This document shows positions 7,995 to 14,722 of a DNA stretch of 14,841 bases, piece by piece. The notes beneath the pieces are model-generated. The model saw only the letters and a program-made list of their open reading frames with translations, had not been told where the DNA came from and searched no databases. The DNA is from an uncultured Acidimicrobiaceae bacterium (lineage in GTDB: Bacteria; Actinomycetota; Acidimicrobiia; Acidimicrobiales; Microtrichaceae): positions 1 to 14,841 of the forward strand of contig CALMLJ010000257.1 in assembly GCA_937868025.1 (NCBI GenBank), read 5' to 3'. The translations under genes were made by a program, and so were the position numbers. Numbering within the stretch: position 1 is the stretch's first letter; the number at the start of each line of letters is the position of its first letter.

Positions 7995-8043
7995 TCGGTG
8001 ATCTCCTGATGTCGAGTCCGGACGACGCGACTCACGAATGATA
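7995..8043 (-). promoter_or_regulatory. Putative promoter and operator of the winged-helix gene
   Basis: On the minus strand a TATCAT -10-like box (8043-8038, five of six matches to TATAAT) precedes the gene by about 43 bases; no good -35 is seen. Downstream of it are GAGTC/GACTC arms (8014-8018 and 8029-8033) enclosing a perfect GTCCGGAC palindrome edge (8016-8023), then the AGGAG ribosome site. This could be an autoregulatory operator; the evidence is only the symmetry and position. Confidence 0.3.
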
Positions 8044-8068
8044 ACTCCGATGTTCCGCAGCGCAGTCG

Positions 8069-8890
8069 TCAGCCGACGTCGTCCGGGCTCGGCGTGCCGT
8101 CGTTCCACGGCCGTTCGAGACCAGCCGCCATGGCGTGGTAGCCGCCGTCGACGTGCAGGATCTCGCCGGTGATGGCTCGTGCCATGTCCGAGAGCAGGAA
8201 GCAGACGGCGTCAGCGACCGGTGCGGGGTCGCGGACATCCCAGCGCATGGGCGAGCGTGCCTCCCACGCCGCAGCGAGCAGTTCGAAGTCGGGAATCCCA
8301 CCGGCGGCCCGGGTGTGCAACGGACCCGCGGCGACGAGGTTGCTCCGGATCCCGCTGGGCCCGAGGTCGCGAGCGACGTAGCGGCTCACCGCTTCGAGGG
8401 CGGCCTTGCACACACCCATCCAGTTGTAGACGGGCCACGCCCCGGCGGCATCGAAATCGAGCCCGACGATCGAGCCTTCGCCCGGAGGCGCGAGTTCGGC
8501 GAGGACCTTCGCGAGCGAGGCGTAGGAGTGCGCTGACGTGTGGAAGGCCTGCTGGACCGAGGCTGCGTCCGCGGCCAGGAAGTCACCGGCCAGGGCCGCC
8601 CGGGGCGCGAATGCGACGGCGTGGAGCACACCATCGAGTCGGCCCCAGCGGTCGCGAAGGTCGGCAGTGAGGCGCTCGAACTGGGCCGGCTGGGTCACGT
8701 CGAGTTCGAGCATCTCGATCGGGTGTCCGAGCTCGGACGCAGCCTCGCTCGCCCGCTCTCGATCGCGATCGAAGGAGGTGAGGATGATCTCGGCCCCGTG
8801 GGACAGGGCCGCAGCCGCGGTGGCGAACGCGATCGAGTCGGTGGTCACCACGCCGGTGATCAGGAGTCGCTTTCCGCCGAGGAGGGTCAT
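8069..8890 (-). CDS. fabI: Enoyl-[acyl-carrier-protein] reductase (NADH), InhA/FabI type
   Basis: 273 residues. It reduces the trans-2 double bond of enoyl-ACP with NAD(P)H in each round of type II fatty-acid synthesis, in the cytoplasm. It is a short-chain dehydrogenase of the FabI branch: cofactor loop [12 protein letters not shown] (11-22), acidic ELDVTQ (62-67), and catalytic Y155-x6-K162 in YNWMGVCK. The stretch SIVGLDFD (140-147) and [10 protein letters not shown] (181-190) match mycobacterial InhA closely. The C-terminus [12 protein letters not shown] is the normal Rossmann ending. A91 lies where InhA has Ser94. The ATG overlaps the purE stop in ATGA, so its translation is probably coupled to purE. 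Being the third gene of a purK-purE-fabI run is unusual and links purine and lipid synthesis on one transcript. Confidence 0.95.
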   Translation of the reverse strand: MTLLGGKRLLITGVVTTDSIAFATAAAALSHGAEIILTSFDRDRERASEAASELGHPIEMLELDVTQPAQFERLTADLRDRWGRLDGVLHAVAFAPRAALAGDFLAADAASVQQAFHTSAHSYASLAKVLAELAPPGEGSIVGLDFDAAGAWPVYNWMGVCKAALEAVSRYVARDLGPSGIRSNLVAAGPLHTRAAGGIPDFELLAAAWEARSPMRWDVRDPAPVADAVCFLLSDMARAITGEILHVDGGYHAMAAGLERPWNDGTPSPDDVG

Positions 8891-9387
8891 TCGGAGCCCC
8901 CGGCGACGATCCGGTCCTGTTCCTCGGCGAGGGCACGACGTCGCTCCCGGTCCGCCTCGAGGAGGGGGACGAGGCGGGGATCGGCGAGCGCGAGGATTCG
9001 TGCGGCCAGCAGCGCTGCGTTGCGGGCACCGCCGATCGAGACGGTGGCGACGGGCACACCAGCCGGCATCTGCACCATCGAGAGCAGCGAGTCCATGCCG
9101 TCGAGATGGCGCAACGGCACCGGCACGCCGATCACGGGGAGGTCGGTGATCGCTGCGAGCATGCCCGGCAGGTGGGCGGCGCCACCGGCTCCGGCGATGA
9201 TGACCCGTCGACCCCGGCTCGCCGCCGACGCGGCGTAGTCCATCATGCCCTGGGGCGTCCGGTGGGCCGACACGACCCGGATCTCGGCGGAGATGCCGAA
9301 CTCCGAGAGGACGTCGGCAGCAGGCCGCATCGTCTCGAGATCCGACGAGCTCCCCATCACGATGCCGACGAGCGGTTGCCCGGTCAT
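8887..9387 (-). CDS. purE: N5-carboxyaminoimidazole ribonucleotide mutase (PurE, class I)
   Basis: 166 residues, the normal length. It converts N5-CAIR to 4-carboxy-AIR in purine biosynthesis, directly after PurK. Motifs: [13 protein letters not shown] (8-20, phosphate loop), SAHRTPQGM (40-48) with the catalytic His42, and [14 protein letters not shown] (63-76), the hallmark of the class I mutase that needs PurK rather than using CO2 directly. The central PVIGVPV segment and the late [18 protein letters not shown] helix are also typical. The start ATG 9387 overlaps the purK stop by four bases (ATGA), and its own stop overlaps fabI ATG in the same way, so the three genes should be translated from one message. 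Confidence 0.97.
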   Translation of the reverse strand: MTGQPLVGIVMGSSSDLETMRPAADVLSEFGISAEIRVVSAHRTPQGMMDYAASAASRGRRVIIAGAGGAAHLPGMLAAITDLPVIGVPVPLRHLDGMDSLLSMVQMPAGVPVATVSIGGARNAALLAARILALADPRLVPLLEADRERRRALAEEQDRIVAGGSE

Positions 9388-10559
9388 GAGCGCTCCCCCA
9401 CTGGGCTGGCCGTGCCGTTGAGTCGATCGGCCGCGCGCTCGGCGACCGAGCGGGCCTCGTCGACCGTTGCGCCGAGCGCGGTGACGTGGCCGAGCTTTCG
9501 GCCGGCACGTGGCTGCTTGCCGTAGAGGTGGACGTGGGCGCCGGTGACCTCGAGCGCCTCGGCGAGGCGTTCGGTCGGTTCGTGGGACTCCGGCGAACCG
9601 ACGACGTTCCGCATCGCCGCGGCCGGAGCCCGCAGCTCGGTGCTGCCCAACGGGAGATCGAGGATCGCCCGCAGGTGTTGTTCGAACTGGGAGGTGACAC
9701 ACGCTTCGATGGTGTGGTGGCCGGTGTTGTGCGGCCGGGTGGCGAGCTCGTTGACGAGCAGTTCGTCGTCGACGAGGAACAGTTCGATGGCCATCACCCC
9801 GACGAGTTCGACGGCGTCCGCCAGCTCGACGGCGAGGCGCCGAGCTGCGTCGGCGACCGCTGCGGGGACGGCGGCCGGACAGACGACCTCGACGCACATG
9901 CCCTCGCTCTGGACGGTCGACACGAGCGGGTACGTCACCGAGTCGCCGTTGGGACGACGGGCCACCATGATGGCCAGTTCCTGATCGAAGTCGACCAGTT
10001 CCTCGACGACGATCACCGGACCGAGGAGGGCGGCGGCCGCCGCCTCGTCACCGGGTTCGACGACGCTGACCCCGCGTCCGTCGTAGCCGCCGCAGGCGGC
10101 CTTCGCCATGACGGGCCACCCGTACCGGTCGCCGAAGCTCACGATCCCGGCGGCGTCGCTCACGATCTCGAAGCGCGGCACGGGGTAGCCGAGGTCGTCG
10201 AGGCGAGCCCGGGAGTCGGCCTTGTCGAACGCAAACCGGCAGGAAGCAGACCCGGGAGCGACCGCCACCCCCTCGGCCTCGAGCGCCTCGACCAGCTCGA
10301 CGGGGATCCGTTCGTGGTCGAACGTGACCACGTCGACCTCTCGACCGAAGGCGACGAGTGCCGTCAGGTCGTCCACGTCGGCGACGACGACCGAGGCCCC
10401 GACCGCCGCCGGACAGCCCGGGTCGGGATCGAGGACGGAGAGCGACACTCCGAGCCGAGCAGCGGCGCCGGCCGTCATTCGGGCCAACTGGCCGCCTCCG
10501 ACCATGCCGACCACCGGTCGTCTCCGACCGTCGGGCCCTGTAGATGCATCCCGCAACAT
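9384..10559 (-). CDS. purK: 5-(carboxyamino)imidazole ribonucleotide synthase (PurK)
   Basis: 391 residues from ATG 10559. It is an ATP-grasp enzyme that makes N5-CAIR from AIR, ATP and bicarbonate. Motifs in order: [13 protein letters not shown] near the N-terminus, VTFDHERIP (usual family form TYEFENVP), [14 protein letters not shown] of the ATP-binding loop, [18 protein letters not shown], and near the end [16 protein letters not shown] followed by [17 protein letters not shown]. The catalytic core looks complete. The chosen start leaves about 15 residues before the first strand. GAGG is only three bases upstream, which is too close for a normal ribosome site. TAACGT seven bases upstream could instead be a -10 box for a leaderless message. 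ATGs at 10589 and 10616 are alternatives. It is divergent from the DabB-DabA fusion, which would supply its substrate bicarbonate. Confidence 0.95.
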   Translation of the reverse strand: MLRDASTGPDGRRRPVVGMVGGGQLARMTAGAAARLGVSLSVLDPDPGCPAAVGASVVVADVDDLTALVAFGREVDVVTFDHERIPVELVEALEAEGVAVAPGSASCRFAFDKADSRARLDDLGYPVPRFEIVSDAAGIVSFGDRYGWPVMAKAACGGYDGRGVSVVEPGDEAAAAALLGPVIVVEELVDFDQELAIMVARRPNGDSVTYPLVSTVQSEGMCVEVVCPAAVPAAVADAARRLAVELADAVELVGVMAIELFLVDDELLVNELATRPHNTGHHTIEACVTSQFEQHLRAILDLPLGSTELRAPAAAMRNVVGSPESHEPTERLAEALEVTGAHVHLYGKQPRAGRKLGHVTALGATVDEARSVAERAADRLNGTASPVGERS

Positions 10560-10564
10560 GCGCC

Positions 10565-10577
10565 TCACGTTACACGT
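10565..10577. repeat. 13-base direct repeat, copy 1 (purK side)
   Basis: TCACGTTACACGT. It matches copy 2 at 11 of 13 positions, with an identical TTACACGT core. It starts five bases from the purK start codon (10559) and covers the putative purK -10 box (TAACGT on the minus strand, 10572-10567). Position and conservation suggest a regulator-binding site. Confidence 0.45.
10567..10572 (-). promoter_or_regulatory. purK: Putative -10 box of purK (leaderless type)
   Basis: On the minus strand TAACGT fits the actinobacterial TANNNT pattern and lies seven bases before ATG 10559, so transcription would begin at or very near the start codon. The -35 region is weak (GGAACA at 18-base spacing). Confidence 0.35.
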
Positions 10578-10631
10578 TTGCGACTTCATGTGTTCCAAAC
10601 CGCCCTTCGTCGCCATTTTGTTGCTCGACTA

Positions 10632-10660
10632 TTGCCGAATTCTGTTTCGCGTGTCATATT
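10632..10660 (+). promoter_or_regulatory. Putative promoter of the DabB-DabA fusion gene
   Basis: TTGCCG (10632-10637) and CATATT (10655-10660) are separated by 17 bases; each matches four of six bases of the housekeeping consensus. The start codon at 10669 lies eight bases after the -10 box, so the message would be leaderless or have a leader of about 1-3 bases. That agrees with the absence of any ribosome site. Confidence 0.5.
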
Positions 10661-10665
10661 ACACG
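10650..10665. promoter_or_regulatory. 16-base imperfect palindrome over the dab -10 box
   Basis: CGTGTCATATTACACG: five-base arms CGTGT/ACACG around an ATAT centre, with a single mismatched pair. It covers the whole putative -10 box and would block or tune the promoter if bound by a dimeric regulator. Confidence 0.4.
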
Positions 10666-10666
10666 T
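10654..10666. repeat. 13-base direct repeat, copy 2 (dab side)
   Basis: TCATATTACACGT, two bases from the dab start codon and inside the palindrome. It is in the same orientation as copy 1, 89 bases away (start to start). The shared TTACACGT core next to both divergent starts suggests common control. Confidence 0.45.
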
Positions 10667-10668
10667 AT

Positions 10669-13600
10669 ATGGATACGTTCATCGCCCTCTCGATCGTCAT
10701 CGTCCTCTGGACGTCCGCTCTCGTCGGCTCCGCGATCGGCCGGCGTCACCGGTACCGCGCCGTGGCACTCCAACGGCTCGGGGGCGGTCTCGGCGCGGCG
10801 CTCGCCACGATCGCAGCGGCCACCTCCGATCACGTCGGGGACGGCCTGCTCGACCTCGACCGCTTCGGAACCGGCATCGCGGTGTTCGTCACGACCATGT
10901 CCGTCGTGGTCACGACGTTCGCCGGGCGATCACTGGCCGCCGACGCCCGGGCCGACCGCTTCTTCGTCGCCGCCAACGCCCTCACCGGATCGACCGTTCT
11001 CCTGGCCTTCGCCGGACGACCGTGGCTGATGGCGGCCGCCTGGCTCGCGGTCAGCGCCTCGACGGTCGCGCTCATCGGCTTCGACGGGCGGCCCGGCGCC
11101 CGCACCGCCGCCCGGCGTGCCGCGAGGGCCTTCGCCGTAGGCGACATCGGCGTCGTCCTCGCGTGTGTCGTGGCGACCCTCGCCACCGCCAACACGGCGA
11201 CGACCAGCAGCATCGCTTCCACCGTCGCAGCGCTCCGCACCTCGGGCACCTGGCTGCCGCTGGTCGTCGGAGCGGCGATCCTCGTCGCGGCGCTGGCCCG
11301 GTCGGCCCAGTTGCCGTTCTGCGGCTGGCTCGCCACGTCGGTCGAGGCGCCGACACCGGTGTCGGCGATGCTGCACGCCGGTGTCGTCAACGGTTCGGCC
11401 ATCCTCCTCATCCGCTGGCACCCGCTCCTCGCCACCTCCACGGCGATCACCATCGCTGCCGTCCTGGCAGCAGTCGCCGGCATCGTGCTCGGCATGGCGG
11501 TCGGACGCACACGACCCGACGTCAAGAGTGGCCTGGCGTGGACGACGGTCGCACAGATGGGGTTCATGGTGCTGCAGTGCTCCCTCGGCCTCGTCGGACC
11601 CGCAGTGGTGCATCTGATGGCTCACGGTGCGTTCAAGAGCTCGCTCTTCCTCGGCGCCGGCTCGGGGCTCGACGACGGCGGCCGCCACCGCCATCCCCGC
11701 AGTGCCCGCCCAACCGCAGCCGTGCTGGCATGCGCCGGAGCAACGGCGTCCGGCATCGTGGCGCTGGGCCTGGCCCTCGTCCGACCGCACTTCCTCGATC
11801 ACCCCGCCGCCGTCCTCCCCGTGGCGTTCGCCGGGGTCACGGTCGCCTACGGCTTCGCCCAGTGGTGGGCCCGGACGCCGCAGATGTCGTGGCAAGGTCG
11901 ACTCCTGCCGATCCCGGCCGTGGCGGTCGGATTCACCGCGCTCACCGGGCTGTCGTCAGCGGTCGACGGGTGGGTTGCGCCGACGGCAGGAGCGGACGCA
12001 CCCCGTGGCGCCGTCTGGTTGGCGGTCGGGGCGATCATGGTCGTGGCGGGGATCACCACAGCGTCGGGTCCGATCGCCCGGCGGCATGGGGGGTTTGCCC
12101 GTCAGGTCTGGATGCTCGTCGCCGCCGCCTCCGTCCCGACGGCGAACCTCCGTCGCCGGTCATCGGCAACGGCGCTCCAGGGGGCGCAGCAGTCGAGCGC
12201 CGACGACGCCCGCCGGGCCCGCATTCGGTCGACGATCGTTCGGGCCACGAACGACCTCGCTCCGTCGTGGCCCCTCGAACGTTTCGTGGCGACCAACCCG
12301 CTGGTCGCGTCCGAACACCTCCCGATCGAGCGGGCGGTCGAGCTCGCCGCCGCCGAACGGGGCGTGCGTGCCGAGCTCGACGAGCTCAGCTACCGGGCGC
12401 GGTACGAGGAGGGCCGGATCTCGGCCGCCGAGCTCCGGTGCGCAGCGCGTGACCACCTCACCGACACCGGGGGCGAGCCGGACGACGACGACATCGATCG
12501 CCTGGTCCAACAGCTCCTGCACGCCCCCGCCGTCGACGTCCCCACGATCCGGCCGGTCCTACTCAGCGAGTGGCACGACCTCGGCGCCGGCACGTCATGG
12601 GCCGACACGGTGGACGAGCTGTCCTCGTGGTGGTGCGCCGCCCACCTGAGCGATCACCCGGCGTCGCCGATGCCGGGCCGCGAGGGCGGCCTCTACGCGA
12701 GCTGGACGTCGCTCGTGCGTCACGATCCCCGGCCGGCGCGCCGCATCGGCGCGTCGTTCGCCCACCTGCTCGCGGTCCTCCCCGAGCGATCCGATGATGC
12801 CGTGATGCGCCTTCTCATCGAGCTCGGCGTCGACCGGCCCGATCACGAGGAGTACCTCCGCCGGCATCTCCATCGGCACCCGGGATGGACGGCAGCGATG
12901 CTGCGTTCGTCCGGCGCGGATGGCGACGACCTGGTCGATCTCCTGGCGATCCGACTCGCGTACGAGGCGGCGCTGTTGTCCGGCAACGACGCCCGCCGGC
13001 TCGCTCGACGGACGGCCGCCGCCCACGGCACCGAGCCGGCCGAGCGGGCCGGCGCAACACGCCTGGCCATCTGGCGGGACGCGTTCGAACGCCACTACCG
13101 CGACGACCTCCTGTCGTCGCTCGCCACGACCGAATCGGCTCCGGGTCGGGCCACGCCGCAGCCCGGGTTCCGCGCTCCGGCGCAGGTCGTGTGCTGCATC
13201 GACGCACGGTCCGAGGGCCTTCGTCGACAGCTCGAGGCGACCGGCCCCTACGAGACGATCGGGTTCGCCGGGTTCTTCGGGTTGGCGATCGCCGTCACCG
13301 ATCTCGATGCTGCCGACGCCGTGGCCTCGTGTCCCGTCATCGTCGAGCCGCAGGCCGCCGTCGTCGAGGTCGGGACCGAACGACACGACCGGGGGATGGC
13401 GGGGCTGCACGCGATTCACGAGGTGTTCGCTACGACGAAGCGGTCGGCCGCGGCACCGTTCGCCCTCGCCGAGACGTTCGGGTGGGCAACCGGTGCCGTG
13501 AGCGCTGCCAGAACCGTGGCGCCGGCGACCCACGCCTCGGCGGCGCGGGCGGTGCGCCGGGCCATCGCGCCCGAGTCGCCGACGACCATGACGCCCGACC

Positions 13601-14709
13601 CGATCCGGTGGTGGACGACCGACGAGCAGGTCGCGGTGGCAACGTCGATCCTCCGGACGACTGGCATCTGGCGCAACCCGGCGCGCCTCGTGGTGCTGTG
13701 CGGCCACCGGAGCTCGCACGTCAACAACCTCCACCGTTCGGCGCTCGACTGCGGCGCGTGCGGCGGGCGGGGCGGAGGCAACAACGCCCGAGTGGCAGCG
13801 AACCTGCTCAACGATCCCGCGGTGCGCGCCGGACTGGCGGCCGCCGGGCTCGCGTTGCCCGACGACACGTGGTTCGTCGCCGCTGAGCACGACACGACAT
13901 CGGACCGGGTCTCCGTCCTCGATCGCGGCCTCGTTCCCGCCTCTCACCGCACCGACCTCGCCGGGGTCGAAGCCGACCTCGACCTCGCAGGGTTCCACCT
14001 CGCGGCCGAACGCGGAACGGCACTGCCGTCGGGCGTCGGCACATTCGTCGGGCCGCGGCCCGACCGGGTGCGGCGCCGGGGCCACGACTGGGCGCAGGTC
14101 GTCCCGGAATGGGGTCTGGCCGGCAACGCCGCGATCGTCATCGGACCTCGGGCACTCACGGCACCGCTCGACCTCGAACGTCGTGCGTTCCTCCACTCCT
14201 ACGACGCCGACGACGACACCGACGGCGCGATCCTCGAGGCGATCCTCGGCGGCCCACTGGTCGTCGCCCACTGGATCAGCTCGCAGTATCGGCTCTCGAC
14301 CATCGACCCCGCCGGTCTGGGGGCCGGCACCAAGACGGCGCACAACCTCGTGGGCGGTGTCGGTGTGATCGAGGGGGCGGGCGGCGACATCCGTCTGGGA
14401 CTGCCCGCCGAGTCGGTCAGCCTCGCCGGCACCGGCGTGCACGATCCGATGCGCCTCCTCGTCGTGATCGACGCCGAGACCGCCACGGTTGACCGGGCGC
14501 TGCGTTCGGTTCCCGCGGTCGCTCAGCTGGTCGACAACGGTTGGATCCGCCTCGCAGGCCGGGCGGGCGGCGCCGGCGACTCGCCGGCGTGGGCGCTCCG
14601 TCGGCGCGGTGGTGGCTGGCACCCCTGGCACCCCTCCGAGGCGGAGGACCGCCCGACGGTCGTCGACCGACCCGAGCTCGCTCACCCGATGCTGACGGCC
14701 TCGACCTGA
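10669..14709 (+). CDS. dabBA: Single-chain DabB-DabA inorganic carbon transporter (fusion)
   Basis: 1346 residues. Residues 1-495 are a DabB-like proton-conducting module of the NuoL/Mrp superfamily with about 14-15 hydrophobic stretches. They include RSAQLPFCGWL (211-221), EAPTPVSAMLHAGVVN (226-241), K286, and HLMAHGAFK (315-323) with the His-His-Lys spacing of NuoL H334/H338/K342. A basic and Ala/Gln-rich linker (about 496-527) leads to a full DabA (DUF2309) module starting at APSWPLERFVATNP (531-544). Its beta-carbonic-anhydrase-like zinc site is intact: C843-I-D845-A-R847, then H1013 in CGHRSS and C1028 in LDCGACGG. The ending HWISSQYRLSTIDP and THN/GGVG-type region is typical. DABs couple the cation gradient to one-way hydration of CO2, giving cytoplasmic bicarbonate. 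Nothing appears truncated: DabB and DabA are each near normal length. ATG 10669 is preferred over upstream starts that would overlap purK. It diverges from bicarbonate-consuming purK. Confidence 0.93.
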   Translation: MDTFIALSIVIVLWTSALVGSAIGRRHRYRAVALQRLGGGLGAALATIAAATSDHVGDGLLDLDRFGTGIAVFVTTMSVVVTTFAGRSLAADARADRFFVAANALTGSTVLLAFAGRPWLMAAAWLAVSASTVALIGFDGRPGARTAARRAARAFAVGDIGVVLACVVATLATANTATTSSIASTVAALRTSGTWLPLVVGAAILVAALARSAQLPFCGWLATSVEAPTPVSAMLHAGVVNGSAILLIRWHPLLATSTAITIAAVLAAVAGIVLGMAVGRTRPDVKSGLAWTTVAQMGFMVLQCSLGLVGPAVVHLMAHGAFKSSLFLGAGSGLDDGGRHRHPRSARPTAAVLACAGATASGIVALGLALVRPHFLDHPAAVLPVAFAGVTVAYGFAQWWARTPQMSWQGRLLPIPAVAVGFTALTGLSSAVDGWVAPTAGADAPRGAVWLAVGAIMVVAGITTASGPIARRHGGFARQVWMLVAAASVPTANLRRRSSATALQGAQQSSADDARRARIRSTIVRATNDLAPSWPLERFVATNPLVASEHLPIERAVELAAAERGVRAELDELSYRARYEEGRISAAELRCAARDHLTDTGGEPDDDDIDRLVQQLLHAPAVDVPTIRPVLLSEWHDLGAGTSWADTVDELSSWWCAAHLSDHPASPMPGREGGLYASWTSLVRHDPRPARRIGASFAHLLAVLPERSDDAVMRLLIELGVDRPDHEEYLRRHLHRHPGWTAAMLRSSGADGDDLVDLLAIRLAYEAALLSGNDARRLARRTAAAHGTEPAERAGATRLAIWRDAFERHYRDDLLSSLATTESAPGRATPQPGFRAPAQVVCCIDARSEGLRRQLEATGPYETIGFAGFFGLAIAVTDLDAADAVASCPVIVEPQAAVVEVGTERHDRGMAGLHAIHEVFATTKRSAAAPFALAETFGWATGAVSAARTVAPATHASAARAVRRAIAPESPTTMTPDPIRWWTTDEQVAVATSILRTTGIWRNPARLVVLCGHRSSHVNNLHRSALDCGACGGRGGGNNARVAANLLNDPAVRAGLAAAGLALPDDTWFVAAEHDTTSDRVSVLDRGLVPASHRTDLAGVEADLDLAGFHLAAERGTALPSGVGTFVGPRPDRVRRRGHDWAQVVPEWGLAGNAAIVIGPRALTAPLDLERRAFLHSYDADDDTDGAILEAILGGPLVVAHWISSQYRLSTIDPAGLGAGTKTAHNLVGGVGVIEGAGGDIRLGLPAESVSLAGTGVHDPMRLLVVIDAETATVDRALRSVPAVAQLVDNGWIRLAGRAGGAGDSPAWALRRRGGGWHPWHPSEAEDRPTVVDRPELAHPMLTAST

Positions 14710-14710
14710 C

Positions 14711-14716
14711 TAGTCT
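14711..14716 (+). promoter_or_regulatory. Putative leaderless -10 box of the zinc-ribbon gene
   Basis: TAGTCT fits TANNNT and ends six bases before ATG 14723. No Shine-Dalgarno sequence is present in the 13-base gap. A -35 box at normal spacing is not clear. If real, the gene has its own start as well as read-through from the dab gene. Confidence 0.3.
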
Positions 14717-14722
14717 CCGGCG

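Larger units (their letters stand above)
10560..10668. promoter_or_regulatory. Divergent control region between purK and the DabB-DabA gene
   Basis: 109 bases, visibly richer in A and T than the flanking genes. It holds putative -10 boxes for both directions, two copies of a 13-base motif and a 16-base imperfect palindrome, described separately. No ribosome site is evident for the plus-strand gene. Confidence 0.6.

Noticed and set aside
7995..8108. Longer start of the winged-helix regulator at 8108.
   Set aside because: It would overlap the end of fabI, and the extra residues are basic and unlike the family; ATG 7994 has AGGAG at good spacing.
10222..10668. In-frame upstream extension of the DabB-DabA protein by 149 residues.
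   Set aside because: It would lie over the 5' end of purK on the other strand, is Ser/Thr/Pro-rich with no domain, and the first membrane helix begins right after ATG 10669, where a promoter fits.
10669..12160. Reading the membrane module as complex I NuoL or an Mrp antiporter subunit.
   Set aside because: No other nuo or mrp genes are near, the Glu144-type residue is absent, and it is fused to an unmistakable DabA module.
9486..12452. A 988-residue plus-strand open frame running through purK and the dab gene.
   Set aside because: Composition is Arg-rich and of low complexity, it crosses a clear divergent promoter region, and both real genes have strong motifs.
12595..14685. A 696-residue minus-strand open frame opposite the DabA module.
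   Set aside because: It mirrors the codon structure of DabA, and has no motif or ribosome site.
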